Assembly: GCA_910584525.1 (NCBI GenBank)
Contig: CAJUAT010000008.1
Coordinates: 30,319-63,434 of the forward strand
Length of the DNA stretch: 33,116 nucleotides
DNA from: an uncultured Muribaculaceae bacterium
GTDB lineage: Bacteria > Bacteroidota > Bacteroidia > Bacteroidales > Muribaculaceae
Direction: 5' to 3'
The translations under genes were made by a program, and so were the position numbers. Within the stretch, counting starts at the first letter, position 1. The number at the start of each line of letters is the position of its first letter. The notes under the pieces were generated by a model. It was not told where the DNA came from. It worked only from the letters and a program-made list of their open reading frames with translations, and made no database searches. Below, piece by piece: positions 15,910-24,631 of the stretch.

Positions 15910-16460
15910 ACGTGATAAAGACCGCCATAGAAGGCGTGGTGATAATAGAGCCGAGGGTGTTCAAGGACAGCCGCGGCTACTTCTTTGAGAGCTACAACAA
16001 GAGTGTATTCGACCGAGAGGTGGCGCCGATAGAATTCGTGCAGGACAATGAATCCTGTTCGAGCTACGGGGTAATGCGCGGACTGCATTACCAGCGGCCG
16101 CCCCATGCACAGTCGAAGCTTGTGAGATGCGTCAGAGGGCGCGTGCTCGATGTGGCTGTCGACATACGCAAAGGCTCGCCCACTTACGGGCAGCATGTCG
16201 CCGTGGAACTCTCCGAGGAAAACAAACGTCAGTTCTTCATTCCCCGTGGTTTCGCCCATGGCTTCGCCGTCCTGAGCGACACCGCCGTGTTCCAGTACAA
16301 ATGCGACAACTTCTATGCACCCGAAGCCGACGGCGGTATCTCGATAGTCGACCCGTCGCTCGGTATCGACTGGCATATCGACCCGACACATGCGCTGCTG
16401 TCGGAGAAAGACACTCTCCAGCCACTGCTGAAAGACTTCGAGTCGCCATTCACTTTCTGA
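15906..16460 (+). CDS. rfbC: dTDP-4-dehydrorhamnose 3,5-epimerase
   Basis: A 184-residue cupin-fold epimerase (RmlC). EPRVFKDSRGYFFESYN, RGLHYQRPPHAQSKLVRC with the catalytic His, and IPRGFAHGFAVLSD are diagnostic. It epimerises dTDP-4-keto-6-deoxyglucose on the way to dTDP-L-rhamnose. The dehydratase (rfbB) and reductase (rfbD) that act before and after it are not in this window and must be elsewhere if the pathway is complete. Confidence 0.96.
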   Translation: MNVIKTAIEGVVIIEPRVFKDSRGYFFESYNKSVFDREVAPIEFVQDNESCSSYGVMRGLHYQRPPHAQSKLVRCVRGRVLDVAVDIRKGSPTYGQHVAVELSEENKRQFFIPRGFAHGFAVLSDTAVFQYKCDNFYAPEADGGISIVDPSLGIDWHIDPTHALLSEKDTLQPLLKDFESPFTF

Positions 16461-16472
16461 CAATCATAGCGA

Positions 16473-17744
16473 ATGTCGCGGCGGCTATGTTTCCCACTGA
16501 TATGCGGCATGACGGTCGTGCTGTGTGTGTACCTCGATTGCACCACGGGTCGCCACGACCTCAATCTGCTGTTGGTGGGATGCGCCGTCCTTTCTCCCCT
16601 GCTGCTCGCCTTGCCCCAATGCCGCAGATTCATTCCGCGCACCGACATACCAGTAGCCCTTTTCCTCCTTCTCCTCTCCATCTCCGCAATACTGCTGCAT
16701 AAGGATTCCTTCCGCTGGCAGACCATTGTCCTTTCGTGGGCACTCGCCTTCTACTACTCCATGTGCGTCCGGCTGCAGACCGCCGACAAAACGCCTCCCG
16801 AAAAATTCCTGCGTCTCCTCAGGGCGATAGTCTACGCATATGCCGCCACGTTGTGCATACAGCAGCTCTGCGTATTGGCGGACATTCCCGTATTCAACAG
16901 CATCACTTCTTACGGCAACAACAGATGGAAGCTTAACGCCTTGGGCCCCGACACGCCTGTAATGTCGCAGACTCTCGGCGTAATCATGGTGGCCTACGGA
17001 GGCATCTCCATCCTGCACAACCGGGAAGCTACCCTTTTCGCCGACATACGCAGGTATCCGTTGCTGTGGATATCCTTCTGCTGGTGCCTCTTCTCCACCG
17101 ACAACGCCTCGGCATATGTGGTATTTCCGGTGACACTTCTTCCATGGTATAAACAGCGATATCTGCCGTGGGTATCGCTGGCCGTGGTGGTATGCGCCGG
17201 GATATTCCTGTTAGCGGCACCGGGGCTCGAGAGCCACAAGCATTACCGCCGGCTGAGGGATGTTGGTGCGGCCACGCTTACGCTCGACGAACAGCAGATA
17301 ATCAAGGCCGACACGAGCATGTCGGCCCGCGTGGCGACAACGCTGGCCGTGGCCCGAGACATGAATCCCGCCGACAGGTCTTTCTGGACCGGACATGGCA
17401 CCGATGCCGACACCCGGCTGATACAAAGCAAATATCCCGACATAAGTTGCTTCGTGGTGGAGGGCCCGCAGATAATACGTGCATGGTACAATTACGGATT
17501 CTTCGTATGGCTTGCCCTTGAGGCCATGGTGGTGGCCATATGCCTCGTACCTCGCAAACCGCTCACATGGCTTTTCGCCCTGATGGCTGTGGCTCAGACC
17601 GGACATTACAACTGCCCGATGATGTGGCTCATTCTCCTCCTCGCCACCCAGTACAGGATTTATTCCTCAAGAATGCCGAAGGGGCAACATATGGCCGCCG
17701 CCAACGTTAATAATACTGCAATAACGCGATATGGAGAGGAATAA
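16473..17744 (+). CDS. Wzy/O-antigen-ligase-like polytopic membrane protein
   Basis: A 423-residue protein with about ten hydrophobic segments and one large hydrophilic loop (roughly residues 255-325, between FLLAAPGLESHKHYRR and IIRAWYNYG). This layout, with a short R/H-containing loop near GHGTDADTR, is that of Wzy polymerases and O-antigen ligases, which are poorly conserved in sequence. Its place between nucleotide-sugar and glycosyltransferase genes supports a polymerase. It could instead be a different polysaccharide membrane protein, but the loop argues against a Wzx flippase. Its 3' end overlaps the next gene by 14 bases. Confidence 0.75.
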   Translation: MSRRLCFPLICGMTVVLCVYLDCTTGRHDLNLLLVGCAVLSPLLLALPQCRRFIPRTDIPVALFLLLLSISAILLHKDSFRWQTIVLSWALAFYYSMCVRLQTADKTPPEKFLRLLRAIVYAYAATLCIQQLCVLADIPVFNSITSYGNNRWKLNALGPDTPVMSQTLGVIMVAYGGISILHNREATLFADIRRYPLLWISFCWCLFSTDNASAYVVFPVTLLPWYKQRYLPWVSLAVVVCAGIFLLAAPGLESHKHYRRLRDVGAATLTLDEQQIIKADTSMSARVATTLAVARDMNPADRSFWTGHGTDADTRLIQSKYPDISCFVVEGPQIIRAWYNYGFFVWLALEAMVVAICLVPRKPLTWLFALMAVAQTGHYNCPMMWLILLLATQYRIYSSRMPKGQHMAAANVNNTAITRYGEE

Positions 17745-18810
17745 GAAAAAAGTGGCGGTGATAGGTACGCAGGGCGTACCGGCCCATTACGGGGGCTTCG
17801 AATCGCTCGCCGAAAACATCATCGGTCAATACCAGAGCGATGACGTTGACTACACTATATTCTGCTCCAGCCCGCTGATGGACAAGACGTTGCCGCGTTA
17901 CAAAGGGGCGAAGCTGCGCTATGTGCCCATCAACGCCCATGGCGCCAGCAGCATCCCCTACGACATAGTGTCGATGCTCAAGAGTCTCCGCGGTTACGAC
18001 ACGCTGCTGATTCTCGGCGTGTCGGGGTGCATGAGTCTTCCCCTGATCAAAAAGATCACGAAGGCTCGGATTATCGTCAATATCGACGGCCATGAATACC
18101 TTCGCCACAAATGGGGCACCGTAGCCCGCACGGTGCTGAAGATGTCGGAGGCCGCCGCCGTGAAGTATGCCGACACGGTGATAACCGACAACAAGGGTAT
18201 CTACGACTATGTGAAGGCCACCTATGGCCGGGAGGCAGAAATCATAGCATATGGCGGCGACCACGTGATGCGTACCATCCCGGTGCGCAAGCAGCACCTG
18301 ATACTCGACAACTATCATCTCAAGCCGGGCGCCTACCCCCTGGCCATGTGCCGCATAGAGCCGGAGAACAACTGCGAGATGATACTGCGTGCCTTCCGGG
18401 GCTTTTCGCAGACGATAGCCTTCATAGGCAACTGGGGATACTCCGACTATTCGAAGCGGCTATATCAGGAATATGCCGACGAACCCAACATAAAGCTGTT
18501 CGACGCCATCTACGACCTGGATGTGCTCTACGCTCTGCGCAACAACGCGTGCTGCTACATCCACGGCCATTCGGCCGGCGGCACTAACCCTTCGCTTGTG
18601 GAAGCAATGTTCTTCGGGCGTCCGATACTCGCTTTCAACGTCATCTACAACCGCGAGACCACTTTCGGAAACGCCCTCTATTTCGATGACGACCTGCAGC
18701 TCCGCGACCTCCTCGAATCGGAACTCCCCGATGCCCATATCCTCGCACTCCAGGCCAAAAAATTCTATTCCTGGGCTACAATTGCCCGTCAATACGAAAA
18801 CCTTTATTAG
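17731..18810 (+). CDS. Glycosyltransferase, GT4-like with DUF1972 N-terminal domain
   Basis: A 359-residue GT-B enzyme. The N-terminal half begins VAVIGTQGVPAHYGGFESLAENI, the DUF1972 signature seen in rhamnosyl- and related transferases of cell-surface polysaccharides. The C-terminal half has the sugar-nucleotide-binding motif HSAGGTNPSLVEAMFFGRP with its conserved Glu. A dTDP-rhamnose donor would fit rfbA/rfbC next door, but this is inference. It is the only glycosyltransferase in the EPS operon and the last gene before a terminator. Confidence 0.9.
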   Translation: MERNKKKVAVIGTQGVPAHYGGFESLAENIIGQYQSDDVDYTIFCSSPLMDKTLPRYKGAKLRYVPINAHGASSIPYDIVSMLKSLRGYDTLLILGVSGCMSLPLIKKITKARIIVNIDGHEYLRHKWGTVARTVLKMSEAAAVKYADTVITDNKGIYDYVKATYGREAEIIAYGGDHVMRTIPVRKQHLILDNYHLKPGAYPLAMCRIEPENNCEMILRAFRGFSQTIAFIGNWGYSDYSKRLYQEYADEPNIKLFDAIYDLDVLYALRNNACCYIHGHSAGGTNPSLVEAMFFGRPILAFNVIYNRETTFGNALYFDDDLQLRDLLESELPDAHILALQAKKFYSWATIARQYENLY

Positions 18811-18831
18811 ACGCTTTTAAGATTTGTTAAA

Positions 18832-18862
18832 CCGGCCGATTTGGGGAGCGCCGGATTTTTTT
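18832..18862 (+). terminator. Terminator of the exopolysaccharide operon
   Basis: Stem CCGGC (18832-18836) with GCCGG (18850-18854), 13-base loop, followed by A and a run of T (18856-18862). Short stem but GC-only; it overlaps the next promoter. Confidence 0.6.
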
Positions 18863-18871
18863 GTAATTTTG
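18840..18871 (+). promoter_or_regulatory. Promoter of the amidase-to-TamL operon
   Basis: TTTG 18840-18843 (inside the terminator loop) and TAATTTTG 18864-18871 with a 20-bp spacer. The leader to ATG 18946 is about 68 bases and contains a small GCGTG/CACGC hairpin. Confidence 0.8.
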
Positions 18872-18945
18872 TTATCCATACGGCGATGCCCGCGGTGGCG
18901 TCCTTAGTGCGTGATTTTTAGAACACGCTGTTAATACCCAAAAGC

Positions 18946-21900
18946 ATGCGATTCAAACACATCATATATCTCATATTATGCTGTCTGTTGTGCGCAGGCA
19001 GCGTGGAGACCATTCCGGCAATGGCAGCATCCACATCTGTTTCAAAATCGAAAAGCTCCAAGAAAAAATCCTCTTCCCGATCCAAAAAGAAGTCCTCCTC
19101 CAAGTCGAAGTCACGGCATTCGGGGAGCAAGAAAAGCCGTAGCGGGAGCCAGAGCGGATCCAGCCGGAAAAAGGGAAAGAATACATCGTCACGGAGCAAG
19201 AAGAGCGGCAGCCGCACCAAGCGTCGCGGCCATAACGCCGTGAAGACCCGTTATGTGGCACCTCCCAAGGAGACGGCGCAGAACGATTCGCTGACTCTTG
19301 CCGTCAATGCCTTGGTGCTCCGGCGCATACCCACGCACCTTAACCCTGGCGGTCTGCGCGTGAACAGCGTCAAGCCTAACCATTCCTCAAAAACCGCCGC
19401 TGTCTCTCTCAACGAGAACTTCACCTATCTGCCCGTGACACGCGGCCTGATCGACACGCTGCGCAGAAATGTCCGCGAAGCTCTCCCCGATTCAATATCC
19501 GACTACCGCGTGAACCTTTCGGTCAACGGCAAAGACCTCGCATACTACATACGCCGTATCGACAAGCTCCCCGAACAGTATCGCAAAAATCCGGCGTTCG
19601 TGAGCGAAGTCAATCCGGTGGCCGACGTATCCAAGGGTATGGAGAACGATATTCTGGCCTTATGGCACAGTCATGGCCGCTATTTCAAGAACGGGGCATG
19701 GTCGTGGCAGCGTCCTCTGCTCTTCCAGAGCATCGAGGACACCTACACCATGAGCTACATACTTCCCTACGTGGTGCCCATGCTGGAGAATGCCGGAGCC
19801 TACGTGTTCCTGCCCCGCGAACGCGATACCAACAAAAACGAGGTTATCGTCGACAACGACACCAACCCGGAGGGTCAGGTATACTCTCAGTCGACCTACC
19901 GCGAGAACAACGGGCGCAACCAATGGGCCACAGGCGAACTGGAAGGATTCATCTACGACCTTCCCGACTTCCGCGATACCGAGAATCCCTTTGAGAACGG
20001 TTCCTACCGCCAGGTGCCGACAGTGTCGCGCAACGACAAGGCCTCGGTGGCCGCCTGGTATGCCGACATCCCCGAAGATGGTGAATACGCCATATACGTA
20101 AGCTACAAGACTCTTCCCAATTCCACATCGGATGCCCGTTATACCGTGAACTATTCCGGGGGCTCCAAGGAATTCACGGTCAACCAGACAATGGGCGGCG
20201 GCACATGGATATATCTGTGTACGGTGCCGTTAGAGGCCGGTTACAGCGATACGGAACCGGTGGTGACCCTCTCGAATGTCACTACGGGCACACCCGGCAA
20301 GCTGGTTACGGCCGATGCGGTGAAGATCGGCGGAGGAATGGGCAACATAGCACGCTCGCCGCGACGCAGCGACGTCTATTACGACCCCTCCACACCCGAC
20401 AACAGCACCTCCGACGATGAGGAAGCCGAAGAAGAGGATGAGGAAGAGGGCGACGACACCGAGAACGGCGATAACAGCAGCGACATCGACGACACAGGCA
20501 CCGTGGCCAAGACGCAGGCGCCGGCGCCGGAACGTCGCGGCACTCCTCCGCATTTCTCCACGTCGGGTCTCCCCAGATTCCTCGAAGGGGCACGCTACTG
20601 GCTTCACTGGGCCGGGTTCCCGGAATATGTATACTCGCCATACCATGGCCGCGACGACTATAAGGACGACTATACCAGCCGAGGCCATTGGGTGAACTAT
20701 CTTGCCGGCGGCTCACGCGTGCTCCCCAACAGCGAAGGACTCAAGCTACCCGTAGACCTCGCCTTCGCCCTCCATTCCGACGCCGGCAAACGCGCCGACG
20801 ACTCCACGGTGGGCACCCTCGGAATATACTTCAGCCAGAACGGCGCCAGCTACCGCGACGGCACCCCACGCATCAACTCACGCATGCTCACCGACATGGT
20901 GATGGGACAGATCACCTCCGACATCCGCCGGCAATGGGAACCCAAGTGGACCCGCCGCTCCATGTGGGACAAGTCGTATGTAGAGGCCCGCGTGCCCGAA
21001 GTGCCCACCACGCTCATAGAGCTGCTGAGCCACCAGAACTTCGGCGACATGCAGTATGGCCTTGACCCGGAGTTCCGTTTCACCGTGGGCCGCGCCATCT
21101 ACAAGGCGCTCGCCCGCTTTCTGGCAGAGCGCAAAGGACGTCAGCTCGTGATTCAGCCACTCCCCGTCAAGAACTTCCAGATAAAACGTCTGAAGAAAAA
21201 CCATTACCGACTGAGCTGGAAAGCCGTGGAGGATCCCCTGGAGCCTACCGCCGACCCTACAGGGTATACCATCATGGAACGCACCGGCGAAGACCTCGGA
21301 TTCCATAAGATATCCTCCACCAAAGCCACCCATTACGACTTCCGCGTGGCCGACAACGAGATACACTCCTTCCGGGTGATCGCCACCAACGCGGGTGGGG
21401 CCTCCTTCCCCAGCGAGACGCTGGCCATGCGGGAGGCTCCCGACAACTCGGCACCCGTACTGGTTGTAAACGGTTTCAACCGCGTGTCGGCGCCGGGCCA
21501 TTTCTCCGCCGACAGCCGCGCAGGCTTCGACAGCGAGAAAGACTTCGGTGTCCCCTATATCAAGGACATCGGATTCACCGGTTATCAGACGGAGTTCCGC
21601 CGCAATGCCGGCGAAAGCTTCGGCCGTAGCAACGGCAACTATATCTCTACGGTAATCGCGGGCAACACCTTTGATTATCCGGCACTGCACGGAGCCTCCA
21701 TAGCCAACGCCGGCAAAGGATTCGTATCCACGTCGGCATCGGCCGTGGCCCACGGCGATGTGAAGCTGTCGGAGTTCCCCGTGGTTGACCTTATTCTTGG
21801 CAAACAGAAGAAGTCGGTCACCGGCCGTGCGGTCAAAGGGGTGCGCTATCCGGCGATTGACGACGACATGCAGAAACGACTGCGACAGTACTCCGACAAG

Positions 21901-22296
21901 GGTGGGCGTCTCATCGTAAGCGGACAATACATCAGCAGCGACCTTCAGGACATGCGATCCGACGCCGCCGACCGGAAGTTCGCCGCCGAGGTGCTCGGTC
22001 TTCAGCCTGCCGACACCATCGTCAGCAACTCTGGCCGCATCCGCGACAGAGCCGGCCACAAGCTGGAGTATTCCAACACGCTCAACAGCGATACGTATAT
22101 CGTGGAGAATCCCGATGTGCTTACTCCCAATCCTGATGCCGACACCGAGACCATCCTGACCTTCGACAACGGCATGGCGGCCGGCATCAACGTGCGACGG
22201 GGCAAAAGCAAGGTCACCGTCATGTCGATTCCCTTCGAGGCCATCACCAATCCTGACAGCCGCGACTCACTGATGAAATCCCTCCTCGCCAAATAA
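18946..22296 (+). CDS. Exported amidase_3-like protein split by a golvesin-type domain, with FN3 (annotated as 'xanthan lyase' in relatives)
   Basis: A 1116-residue exported protein. Residues 1-27 are a signal peptide (cut after AMA). Residues 30-95 are an extreme Ser/Lys/Arg stretch. A catalytic domain resembling zinc N-acetylmuramoyl-L-alanine amidases appears in two pieces: HSHG (about 240) and IEDTYTMSYILPYVVPMLENAG, then LAFALHSDAG (about 605-614) and TTLIELLSHQNFGDM (about 690), matching the His-Glu-His-Glu order of that fold. Between them lie a golvesin/Xly-type beta domain (about 318-466: AAWYADIPEDGEYAIYVSY, NQTMGGGTWIYL, VTADAVKIGGG) and an acidic stretch (about 490-507). An FN3 domain (about 738-835) and an alpha/beta C-terminal domain (845-1116) follow. 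Relatives are often named xanthan lyase because of the golvesin part; the amidase reading fits the sequence better. Likely periplasmic or surface; first gene of a six-gene operon. Confidence 0.8.
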   Translation: MRFKHIIYLILCCLLCAGSVETIPAMAASTSVSKSKSSKKKSSSRSKKKSSSKSKSRHSGSKKSRSGSQSGSSRKKGKNTSSRSKKSGSRTKRRGHNAVKTRYVAPPKETAQNDSLTLAVNALVLRRIPTHLNPGGLRVNSVKPNHSSKTAAVSLNENFTYLPVTRGLIDTLRRNVREALPDSISDYRVNLSVNGKDLAYYIRRIDKLPEQYRKNPAFVSEVNPVADVSKGMENDILALWHSHGRYFKNGAWSWQRPLLFQSIEDTYTMSYILPYVVPMLENAGAYVFLPRERDTNKNEVIVDNDTNPEGQVYSQSTYRENNGRNQWATGELEGFIYDLPDFRDTENPFENGSYRQVPTVSRNDKASVAAWYADIPEDGEYAIYVSYKTLPNSTSDARYTVNYSGGSKEFTVNQTMGGGTWIYLCTVPLEAGYSDTEPVVTLSNVTTGTPGKLVTADAVKIGGGMGNIARSPRRSDVYYDPSTPDNSTSDDEEAEEEDEEEGDDTENGDNSSDIDDTGTVAKTQAPAPERRGTPPHFSTSGLPRFLEGARYWLHWAGFPEYVYSPYHGRDDYKDDYTSRGHWVNYLAGGSRVLPNSEGLKLPVDLAFALHSDAGKRADDSTVGTLGIYFSQNGASYRDGTPRINSRMLTDMVMGQITSDIRRQWEPKWTRRSMWDKSYVEARVPEVPTTLIELLSHQNFGDMQYGLDPEFRFTVGRAIYKALARFLAERKGRQLVIQPLPVKNFQIKRLKKNHYRLSWKAVEDPLEPTADPTGYTIMERTGEDLGFHKISSTKATHYDFRVADNEIHSFRVIATNAGGASFPSETLAMREAPDNSAPVLVVNGFNRVSAPGHFSADSRAGFDSEKDFGVPYIKDIGFTGYQTEFRRNAGESFGRSNGNYISTVIAGNTFDYPALHGASIANAGKGFVSTSASAVAHGDVKLSEFPVVDLILGKQKKSVTGRAVKGVRYPAIDDDMQKRLRQYSDKGGRLIVSGQYISSDLQDMRSDAADRKFAAEVLGLQPADTIVSNSGRIRDRAGHKLEYSNTLNSDTYIVENPDVLTPNPDADTETILTFDNGMAAGINVRRGKSKVTVMSIPFEAITNPDSRDSLMKSLLAK

Positions 22297-22319
22297 TCCC
22301 GAATTCCCTATAAACATTC

Positions 22320-23660
22320 ATGAAGCCAATACGATTCACCAACATAACCGAGCTGAGGGAACACATACTGCGCTCCTCGCTGGAGCAGTTCGTTCTCCTT
22401 CAGCTCGACGGGCGGCATGTAGAACTCGACGAGCATGCCGTGCAACGGATGATAGACATCGCCGTGGACACTGATTCCACGCTGACCTACAGCGACTACC
22501 GTGAGCTGAGTCCCGACGGGAGCACGGAGTATCATCCGGTACTGGAATATCAGCCGGGGTCGGTACGCGACGATTTCGACTTCGGGCCATTAGTGCTTCT
22601 CAACGCGGCCGACGTGTTGGGGGCCACCGAGGAGATAGCCGAGGAGGACTCACTCTGCTTTGACGGGGGCTGGTATGCCCTGCGGCTGCGCGTGGTGATG
22701 GGCAAGATGGTGGTACGCATCGCCGAGCCGCTCTACACCGTAGACAAAACGGATTTCCGCGCCTCCGGCCAGAAACAGCATGATTACGTGAATCCGCGCA
22801 ACCGCGTGAACCAGCGCGAGATGGAACGGGTGTTCACCGCCTATCTGCGCGACATAGGAGGCATGGTGAGCGCAAAAAAAGAGAAAGTGGACTATGACGC
22901 GGAGCATTTCGACTGCGAGGCGTCGGTAGTGATTCCAGTACGCAACCGCGCGCGTACCATCCGTATGGCTGTGGAATCGGCCCTCTCCCAAGCCACCGAT
23001 TTCCATTACAATGTGATTGTGGTCGACAACGGCTCCACCGACGGCACCCGCGAGATTCTCGACGAGATATCCGGGCGCCACAGCAGCCTGGTAGTCATCA
23101 AGGTGTCGGGAGCCGAGCATCTTGGCATCGGGGGCTGCTGGAACCGTGCCGTCGGCGACCCCCGTTGCGGGCGGTTTGCCGTGCAGCTCGACAGCGACGA
23201 CATATATGAGACCGAGGAGACTCTGCAGACTATCGTCGACAAGTTCCGCTCGGGCAACTACGGCATGGTAGTAGGCAGCTACACGATGATAGACGGCGAA
23301 GGGAATCAGATACCCCCCGGCCTGATAAGCCATGACGAGTGGACTGATTCCAACGGCGCCAACAATGCGCTGCGCATCAACGGTTTCGGAGCACCGAGGG
23401 CATTCTTCACGCCGCTGGTGCGCCGTTATCCCTTCCCCAACGTATCCTACGGCGAGGATTATGCCATGGCCTTGCGACTGAGCCGCTCCTATGCAGTGGG
23501 TCGCATATTCCATTCCCTGTATCTCTGCCGCCGCTGGGAAGGGAACTCGGATGCCGCTCTGAGCATAGAACGCACCAACGCCAACAACGAATATAAGGAT
23601 TTCCTGCGCTCTGTGGAGCTGATGGCCCGCATACGCGAAAACGACAGCAATGAAGAGTAA
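22320..23660 (+). CDS. GT2 glycosyltransferase with an additional N-terminal GT-A-like half
   Basis: A 446-residue cytoplasmic protein without membrane segments. The GT2 domain starts at residue 201: ASVVIPVRNRARTI, VVDNGSTDGTREIL, the metal-binding QLDSDDIYE (Asp291, Asp293, Asp294) and YGEDYAMALRLS, the likely catalytic-base motif. Residues 1-190 look like the acceptor half of a second GT-A fold: TLTYSDYRELSPDG, FDFGPLVLLNAADV, DGGWYALRLR parallel GSYTMIDGEG, GFGAPRAFFT, GEDYAMALRL of the C-terminal half. No nucleotide-binding start or DxD is seen there, so it is probably inactive. Its 3' end overlaps the DUF4922 gene by 11 bases, suggesting a shared sugar-nucleotide substrate. Confidence 0.88.
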   Translation: MKPIRFTNITELREHILRSSLEQFVLLQLDGRHVELDEHAVQRMIDIAVDTDSTLTYSDYRELSPDGSTEYHPVLEYQPGSVRDDFDFGPLVLLNAADVLGATEEIAEEDSLCFDGGWYALRLRVVMGKMVVRIAEPLYTVDKTDFRASGQKQHDYVNPRNRVNQREMERVFTAYLRDIGGMVSAKKEKVDYDAEHFDCEASVVIPVRNRARTIRMAVESALSQATDFHYNVIVVDNGSTDGTREILDEISGRHSSLVVIKVSGAEHLGIGGCWNRAVGDPRCGRFAVQLDSDDIYETEETLQTIVDKFRSGNYGMVVGSYTMIDGEGNQIPPGLISHDEWTDSNGANNALRINGFGAPRAFFTPLVRRYPFPNVSYGEDYAMALRLSRSYAVGRIFHSLYLCRRWEGNSDAALSIERTNANNEYKDFLRSVELMARIRENDSNEE

Positions 23661-24618
23661 CGCCCCATTAGGCGCGGCCCCCGCGCGCCTGAATCTCGAG
23701 ACCGTCAACACACTTGTGGAGCACCAGCTGGAACTGTGGCCCGATGCGGCGCGGCGATACCGCGACCTGGGGAAGACGCAGCGCAAGCCTCTCGACATGG
23801 GAGCGCTCCCTATGGCACTGCAGCTGAACCCGGCACGTATCGTATCCACAGCTGCCGACACTTCGGCACAGGGCATAGCGGCACGCCCCTGTTTCCTGTG
23901 CGCCGCCAACCGCCCCGCCGAGCAGCTGTGCGCCGAATGGATGCCCGGCTGGGACCTTTGCGTGAATCCTTTCCCGATACTTCCTATCCACTTCACGGTG
24001 ATATCGCGAGAGCACCGGCCACAGGATGCACCGCCATTCGAGATGGCGGCTATGGCCGAGGCGGCCCCGGACCTCGCCGTTTTCTTCAACGGCGCCAGAG
24101 GCGGCGCTTCCGCGCCCGACCATCTCCATCTACAATGCGTGCTTAAATCGGAACTCCCTCTTCTCGCCCTCGCCGAAGAGAATCATCCCTCTTCGCGTCA
24201 TGGCTTCATGAGCTCCGAGGACTTCGGCCTTGACCTGCCGTTCCATTTCATAAGCGCCGTAATCACTCCCGATATGGAGGGGGCCCATACACTGATGCGC
24301 ATACCGGGAGCTTTCGGCATTGATGCCCAAGGGAATCATGACCCGGGACTTGTCAACGTATTCTTCTGGATGGGATCCGACGGTTATCTTAGAGCCGTGA
24401 TAGTTCCACGTCGTAGCCACCGCCCGCATCATTATTTTGCCGAAGGGTCCGACAAAATCATGGTTGCACCGGGAGCCATCGACATGACGGGGCTTATGAT
24501 CACGCCACGCGCCGAGGATTTCAACCGTCTCGACGCCCCGACAGTGCGGCAGATATATGCGGAAGTGGCTTTCGCCGACGCAATCCCCGGGGATATACGG
24601 CATTATTTCGGTATTTGA
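23650..24618 (+). CDS. DUF4922 protein, GDP-sugar phosphorylase / HIT-superfamily-like
   Basis: A 322-residue cytoplasmic protein. CFLCAANRPAEQ (about residues 80-91), NPFPILPIHFTVISREHRPQ and DHLHLQ form the pattern of GalT/ATP-adenylyltransferase-like enzymes, related to plant GDP-L-galactose phosphorylase; the HxHxQ motif carries the nucleotidyl-linked His. The expected reaction is phosphorolysis or nucleotidyl transfer on a nucleotide sugar. Substrate unknown. It overlaps the GT2 gene and is 13 bases ahead of the SpoIID gene, so all three should be made together. Confidence 0.82.
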   Translation: MKSNAPLGAAPARLNLETVNTLVEHQLELWPDAARRYRDLGKTQRKPLDMGALPMALQLNPARIVSTAADTSAQGIAARPCFLCAANRPAEQLCAEWMPGWDLCVNPFPILPIHFTVISREHRPQDAPPFEMAAMAEAAPDLAVFFNGARGGASAPDHLHLQCVLKSELPLLALAEENHPSSRHGFMSSEDFGLDLPFHFISAVITPDMEGAHTLMRIPGAFGIDAQGNHDPGLVNVFFWMGSDGYLRAVIVPRRSHRPHHYFAEGSDKIMVAPGAIDMTGLMITPRAEDFNRLDAPTVRQIYAEVAFADAIPGDIRHYFGI

Positions 24619-24631
24619 CGCTCTACATCTG

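Noticed and set aside
20878..22059. 393-residue minus-strand ORF
   Set aside because: Antisense to the amidase-like gene; no recognisable domain, explained by GC-rich codon phasing.
22650..24089. 479-residue minus-strand ORF
   Set aside because: Spans two well-recognised plus-strand genes (GT2 and DUF4922) and shows no domain of its own.
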